Assembly: GCF_010550245.1 (NCBI RefSeq)
Contig: NZ_JAAGLU010000039.1
Coordinates: 1-64,000, forward strand
Reading direction: 5' to 3'
DNA length: 64,000 nt
From: Streptomyces sp. SID12501
GTDB lineage: Bacteria > Actinomycetota > Actinomycetes > Streptomycetales > Streptomycetaceae
Of this stretch, positions 60,800 to 64,000 are shown in pieces; within the stretch, counting starts at the first letter, position 1; every line of letters starts with the position of its first letter. The notes beneath the pieces were generated by a model. It did not search any database. It had not been told where the DNA came from and saw only the letters and a program-made list of their open reading frames with translations. The translations under genes and the position numbers were made by a program.

Positions 60800-60950
60800 A
60801 GGCCCGTGTGGTGCGGAGAAATACCGGTTCAGCGCCACGTCGTACCCGCCCGCCGGGCTGATCAGGAACGGCTGCCCCTCGGGCACCCCCAGATCATCCA
60901 ACCCCTCACCGAGATCGGCGAACAGGGCGCTGAACTCCCGTGCTCGCCAA
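60800..60950 (-). pseudogene. Tyrosine-recombinase N-terminal fragment (tentative)
   Basis: The minus strand reads WRAREFSALFADLGEGLDDL and then GVPEGQPFLISPAGGYDVAL and NRYFS. This pattern resembles the SAM-like N-terminal domain of actinobacterial phage-type integrases. No start codon and no catalytic domain are present. The frame ends where unrelated sequence begins. Confidence 0.35.
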
Positions 60951-61006
60951 CCGGTTGATCGACATGACGCTGGACGACAGTCCGTGGACAGCTCAACAGC
61001 GCATAA

Positions 61007-61166
61007 CCCAAGAGGGACGGATTTCGGGCTCTCATCTCACTCGACGCGGGCCAGGTGCTGCTGCGCTCCAGGCACAGCACCGAGATGAGGCCGTCGTTTC
61101 CGGAGGTCGTGGCCGGGGCCGTGCAGCTAACGGACGCGACCGCGCTGGACGGCGAGCTACGTAGTC
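61007..61166 (+). pseudogene. ATP-dependent DNA ligase fragment (active-site region)
   Basis: The plus strand reads PKRDGFRALISLDAGQVLLR, then SRHSTEMRPSFPEVVAGAV and ATALDGEL. This is the nucleotidyl-transfer motif K-x-DG with surrounding sequence of ATP-dependent DNA ligases (LigD/LigC type). Upstream there is an in-frame TAA, and downstream the frame ends in a terminator hairpin. It is an isolated fragment of about 50 codons. Confidence 0.6.
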
Positions 61167-61168
61167 AC

Positions 61169-61204
61169 CGACACCCCCGCCGCACTCGAGCAGCGGGGGT
61201 GTCG
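61169..61204. terminator. 12-bp perfect hairpin
   Basis: CGACACCCCCGC and GCGGGGGTGTCG pair perfectly around a 12-nt loop. It lies 78 nt past the stop codon of the Gfo/Idh/MocA gene and probably ends that operon. Confidence 0.8.
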
Positions 61205-61281
61205 CATGTTGGACTGACCTGGCCGTCACCCCGTACTTGTCGCACGGCGCCGGGGTCCGCGCTGCGGCCGAAGACCCGTGC

Positions 61282-62306
61282 TCACAGGTCTTGGAGCTTG
61301 TCGACGCGGACGGGACCGCCGGTGGTGACGGACTGGACGGCGGCGAGGGCGATGGCCAGGGCAGCGCGTGCGTCCTCGCCGGTGGCGGAGGGGGTGCGAC
61401 CGGTGCGACGCTGTCGGTGAAGTCGGCGAGTTCGGCCGCATAGGCGTCGTGGAAGAGGTGCTGGTCGTAGGTGACGCACTCGGCGGCGACGCCGTCCGGG
61501 CCGTATGCGGTCAGGTGGGTGCGGCGGACGTCGCCCATGGTGAGCATCCCGGCCGAGCCGAGGACCTCGGCGCGTACGTCGTAGCCGTAGACGGACTGGA
61601 AGCTGGCCTCGGCGGTGGCGAGGGCGCCGTTGTCGAAGCGGATGGTGACGACGGCGGTGTCGAGCAGGCCGCGGTCCTTGAAGTCGGGGCGGATCAGGGC
61701 GTCCGCCATGGCGAAGACCTCGACGGGTTCGGCACCGGGATTGAGGTAACGCAGGACGTCGAAGTCATGGATGAGGGTCTCCAGGAAGATCGTCCACGGC
61801 GGTATGCGGGCCGGGTCGGCCAGAGCGGGGTCGCGGGTGAGCGAGCGCAACAGCTGCGGTGTGCCGATGGCGCCGTCGGCGATCTTCTCCTGGGCGGCCC
61901 TGAAGCCCGCGTCGTAGCGGCGGTTGAAGCCCACCTGGAGGGGCACGCCCGCATCCGCGGCGGCCGCGATGGCGCGGTCGGCCTCGGCGAGGGTGACCGC
62001 CATCGGCTTCTCGCAGTAGACCGCCTTGCCCGCCTTGGCGGCCGCCTCGACCAGGTCGGCGTGGGTTCGGGCCGGGGTGGCGATCACCACCGCGTCGATG
62101 TGCGGGTCGGCGAGCAGTTCACCGATGTCCGTGTAGGCGGTGGCGCAGCCGAGCCGGTCGCCCAGGCTCCGCGCGGCGCCCGGGGTGGGGTCGGCGATGG
62201 CGGCGAGCCGGACGTCCGGGAGGCGGTGGGCGAGGGTCTCGGCGTGGAACGAACCCATCCGTCCGGCGCCGAGGAGGCCGACGGCGAGAGGCTGCTGGGT
62301 GGTCAT
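61282..62306 (-). pseudogene. Gfo/Idh/MocA-family dehydrogenase, frameshifted (inositol 2-dehydrogenase-like)
   Basis: The N-terminal Rossmann part (VGLLGAGRMGSFHAETLA), VIATPARTHADLV, CEKPMAVTLAEADRAI and the FLETLIHDFDVLRYLNPG active-site region are intact from ATG 62306. Near 61400 the sequence has one base too few (GTCGCACC where GTCCGCACC would keep frame). The remaining TPSATGEDARAALAIALAAV block is therefore read in the next frame up to a stop at 61282. The total length, 1025 nt, is one base short of a multiple of three. It is either a real frameshift or a sequencing error. In the uncorrected frame the protein would run on with a foreign tail to 61032. Confidence 0.8.
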
Positions 62307-62356
62307 GCGGGTGCTCCGTACGTCGTCGTCAGGGTAGGTACAGGCTGTGGAGACAG

Positions 62357-63139
62357 TCAGACGGTGAAGGCGGAGCGGAAGCGCTCCAGAGCGAGCTCGC
62401 TGTCGCCGGAGGCCCACGCCTCCATCGCGACCGTGCCCTCGTAGCCGAGGTCCGCCAAGGCGCGGGCGACAGCTGGGTAGTTGATCTCCCCGGTTCCAGG
62501 TTCGCGGCGGCCGGGGACATCGGCCACCTGGATCTCGCCGATCAGGCTCAGGGCATGGGCCCTGCGGACCAGCTCGATCAGATTCCCCTCGCCGATCTGG
62601 GCGTGGTAGAGGTCCAGATTCATCCGCAGCCCGGGCCGGTCCACGGCCGCGACCAGGGCCAGGGTGTCGGCGGCCGTCGCGAACGGCACCCCGGGGTGGT
62701 CGACGGCGGTGTTGAGGTTCTCCAGGGTGAAGACGACCCCGGCGCTCTCGCCCAGCTCGGCGAGGCGGGTGAGCGTGCGGTGGGCGGCGATCCACATCTC
62801 TCCGGTGACCTCACCGGTCACCGGCACCACCGGCAGGCCCTGGCCGTCCAGTCCGGTGCCGTGCAGGTTCAGGCGAGGGCAGCCCAGTTGCTCGGCCGCC
62901 TTGAGCGACTCCTCGGCGGTGCTCAGGAGTTCGGCCGCACCCTCCTCGTCGGTCAGACTGCCGCGGATGTAACCGGTCATGGAGGAGAAGTCGGCCGGGG
63001 TCCGGGCCAGAGCGGCAAGGTCGTGCCGGGTCCAGTCCCAGATCTCGACCTGGAAACCGGCGTCATGGATGCGCCGTGCCCGCTCGTCGATCGGCAGTTC
63101 CAGGAAGACCATCTCGGCGCAGGCCGCCAGTGTGTACAT
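62357..63139 (-). CDS. Hydroxypyruvate isomerase-like TIM-barrel protein
   Basis: This 260-residue xylose-isomerase-like protein of the Hyi/IolI group has metal ligands placed as Glu in VFTLENLN, Asp in MNLDLYHAQ, His in the same segment and Glu in VAMEAW. The IQVADVPGRREPGTGEINY segment is a Hyi family hallmark. It starts at ATG 63139 with GAGAGAGG 9 nt upstream. It is followed 50 nt later by the Gfo/Idh/MocA gene, and the LacI operators lie in front of it, so both are one regulated operon. Confidence 0.9.
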   Translation of the reverse strand: MYTLAACAEMVFLELPIDERARRIHDAGFQVEIWDWTRHDLAALARTPADFSSMTGYIRGSLTDEEGAAELLSTAEESLKAAEQLGCPRLNLHGTGLDGQGLPVVPVTGEVTGEMWIAAHRTLTRLAELGESAGVVFTLENLNTAVDHPGVPFATAADTLALVAAVDRPGLRMNLDLYHAQIGEGNLIELVRRAHALSLIGEIQVADVPGRREPGTGEINYPAVARALADLGYEGTVAMEAWASGDSELALERFRSAFTV

Positions 63140-63168
63140 CGCCACGTACCTCTCTCCGCGACTTCGGG

Positions 63169-63199
63169 CTAGAACGTTCAAGGAACTAGAACGTTCTAG
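63169..63199. promoter_or_regulatory. Two CTAGAACGTTCTAG-type operators
   Basis: CTAGAACGTTC (63169-63179, one arm short) and the perfect CTAGAACGTTCTAG (63186-63199) lie directly upstream of the Hyi-like gene. They are typical LacI-family operators with a central CG, 17 bp apart centre to centre. Confidence 0.85.
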
Positions 63200-63266
63200 A
63201 ACTCCGTGGAGCAGCAGTACGCCAGCTGCCGCCCTCCCCTGTCAAGGCTCCGGTGTCGTGTGAAAG

Positions 63267-63280
63267 CTAGAACGTTCTAT
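63267..63280. promoter_or_regulatory. CTAGAACGTTCTAT operator before the LacI gene
   Basis: This third copy differs in the last base only. It lies 42 nt upstream of the LacI start codon, so the regulator probably represses both directions and itself. Confidence 0.8.
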
Positions 63281-63321
63281 AGTCGACTCCGTAGGAGACG
63301 ACTCCGACCAGGGAGGACAGG

Positions 63322-64000
63322 TTGCCGGCGACCCCAGCGGTCCCCAACGGAAAGCGACCGACGCTCGCCGACGTGGCGTCACGGGCAGGGGTGTCCACGG
63401 CGCTGGTCTCCATCGTGATGCGCGGCGCGAAGGGGGCCGGCGAGGCCACCCGCGAGCGCGTCCTTCAGGCCGCGCGGGAGATCGGTTACCGACCCGACAC
63501 CCGGGCCCGGCTGCTCCGCAGCCACCGCTCTCATCTGCTCGGGGTGCAGTTCGGCCTCCAGCATCCGTTCCACTCCGACCTGGTGGAGGGCATCTACGCG
63601 GCGGCCGAACCGGCCGGGTACCAGATCGCGTTGAGTGCTGTGGCCGCCGGGCGCGGCGAGCAGCGCGCCGTCGAGACTCTGCTCGACGACCGCTGCGAGG
63701 CGCTGATCCTGCTCGGCCCGCAGGCCCCCGCCGCGCGGCTGGCGGAACTCGCCGGGCGACTGCCGGTCGTCTCCGTGGCCCGCCGGCTGCGGCCGTCCGT
63801 CCCGGGCCTGGAGGTCGTACGGACCGCCGACGACGAGGGAGCCGGCCAGGCGGTGGACCACCTCGCCGCTCTGGGCCACCGCGACATCGCCCACATCGAC
63901 GGCGGCCGGGCACCGGGCGCAGCCGACCGGCGCCGCGGCTACCGCACCGCCATGAACCGCCACGGCCTGGGCGAATACATCCGCATTCTCCCCGGCGGTC
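63322..64000 (+). CDS. LacI-family regulator, N-terminal part
   Basis: This gene is open to the window end (226 codons seen). It starts at TTG 63322 behind GGGAGGACAG. The LacI head is clear: PTLADVASRAGVSTALVSIV, then ATRERVLQAAREIGYRPDTRARLLR. The periplasmic-binding-like sensor domain begins at about residue 65 (LLGVQFGLQHPFHSDLVEGI). It is divergent from the Hyi-like gene, with three matching palindromes between. Confidence 0.92.
   Translation, partial: MPATPAVPNGKRPTLADVASRAGVSTALVSIVMRGAKGAGEATRERVLQAAREIGYRPDTRARLLRSHRSHLLGVQFGLQHPFHSDLVEGIYAAAEPAGYQIALSAVAAGRGEQRAVETLLDDRCEALILLGPQAPAARLAELAGRLPVVSVARRLRPSVPGLEVVRTADDEGAGQAVDHLAALGHRDIAHIDGGRAPGAADRRRGYRTAMNRHGLGEYIRILPGG

Noticed and set aside
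61032..62795. 587-residue dehydrogenase protein
   Set aside because: The open frame starts too far upstream and runs past a frameshift; the true homologous gene is 61282-62306.

Overview
The window is high-GC actinobacterial DNA, most likely from a Streptomyces or close relative: GTG and TTG starts, GTGA/ATGA stop-start overlaps, many MarR/TetR/HxlR/GntR/LacI regulators, an F420-type LLM oxidoreductase, a SpoIIE-type phosphatase fused to an anti-sigma kinase-like domain, and a stand-alone LanC-like cyclase. No rRNA, tRNA or CRISPR array was recognised.

1-6.6 kb is core-like: an MBL-fold fragment, a DsbA-fold protein, two MarR regulators, a secreted DUF4142 protein, a LanC-like protein and a multidomain phosphatase. 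6.7-12.4 kb is a six-gene minus-strand operon for trans-4-hydroxy-L-proline breakdown: a three-subunit D-hydroxyproline dehydrogenase, a DapA-family deaminase, the 4-hydroxyproline 2-epimerase and a GntR regulator.

12.5-21.3 kb is the most unusual part. It is a Tn7-like transposition module with tightly overlapping tniQ-tnsA-tnsB-tnsC, a second tniQ behind them, and two further tniQ genes on the opposite strand. One of these is broken by a single amber codon and the other has lost a block that includes half of a zinc finger. Near-identical 20-bp repeats in front of the first tniQ look like TnsB sites at the left end. No right end was found. A truncated IS3-family remnant follows.

21.7-60 kb is a catabolic region built from small gene-plus-regulator units: acyl-CoA dehydrogenase, SDRs, enoyl-CoA hydratases, a 3-hydroxyisobutyryl-CoA hydrolase-like enzyme, acyl-CoA and propionyl-CoA synthetases, quinone oxidoreductases, alpha/beta hydrolases, an amidase, lipoamide dehydrogenase, Old Yellow Enzyme and an Fe-dependent alcohol dehydrogenase. 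Several regulators have recognisable palindromes, and related palindromes recur at distant promoters, so probable regulons can be drawn. Remnants lie between the units: TetR, MFS, haloacid dehalogenase, lipoamide dehydrogenase, HxlR, hydrolase, transposase, integrase and DNA ligase.

61.3-64 kb returns to ordinary sugar or polyol catabolism: a frameshifted Gfo/Idh/MocA dehydrogenase, a hydroxypyruvate-isomerase-like TIM barrel, and a divergent LacI regulator cut by the window end, with three copies of a CTAGAACGTTCTAG-type operator between them. The 12.5-61.2 kb stretch reads as an acquired island between two conserved catabolic loci.
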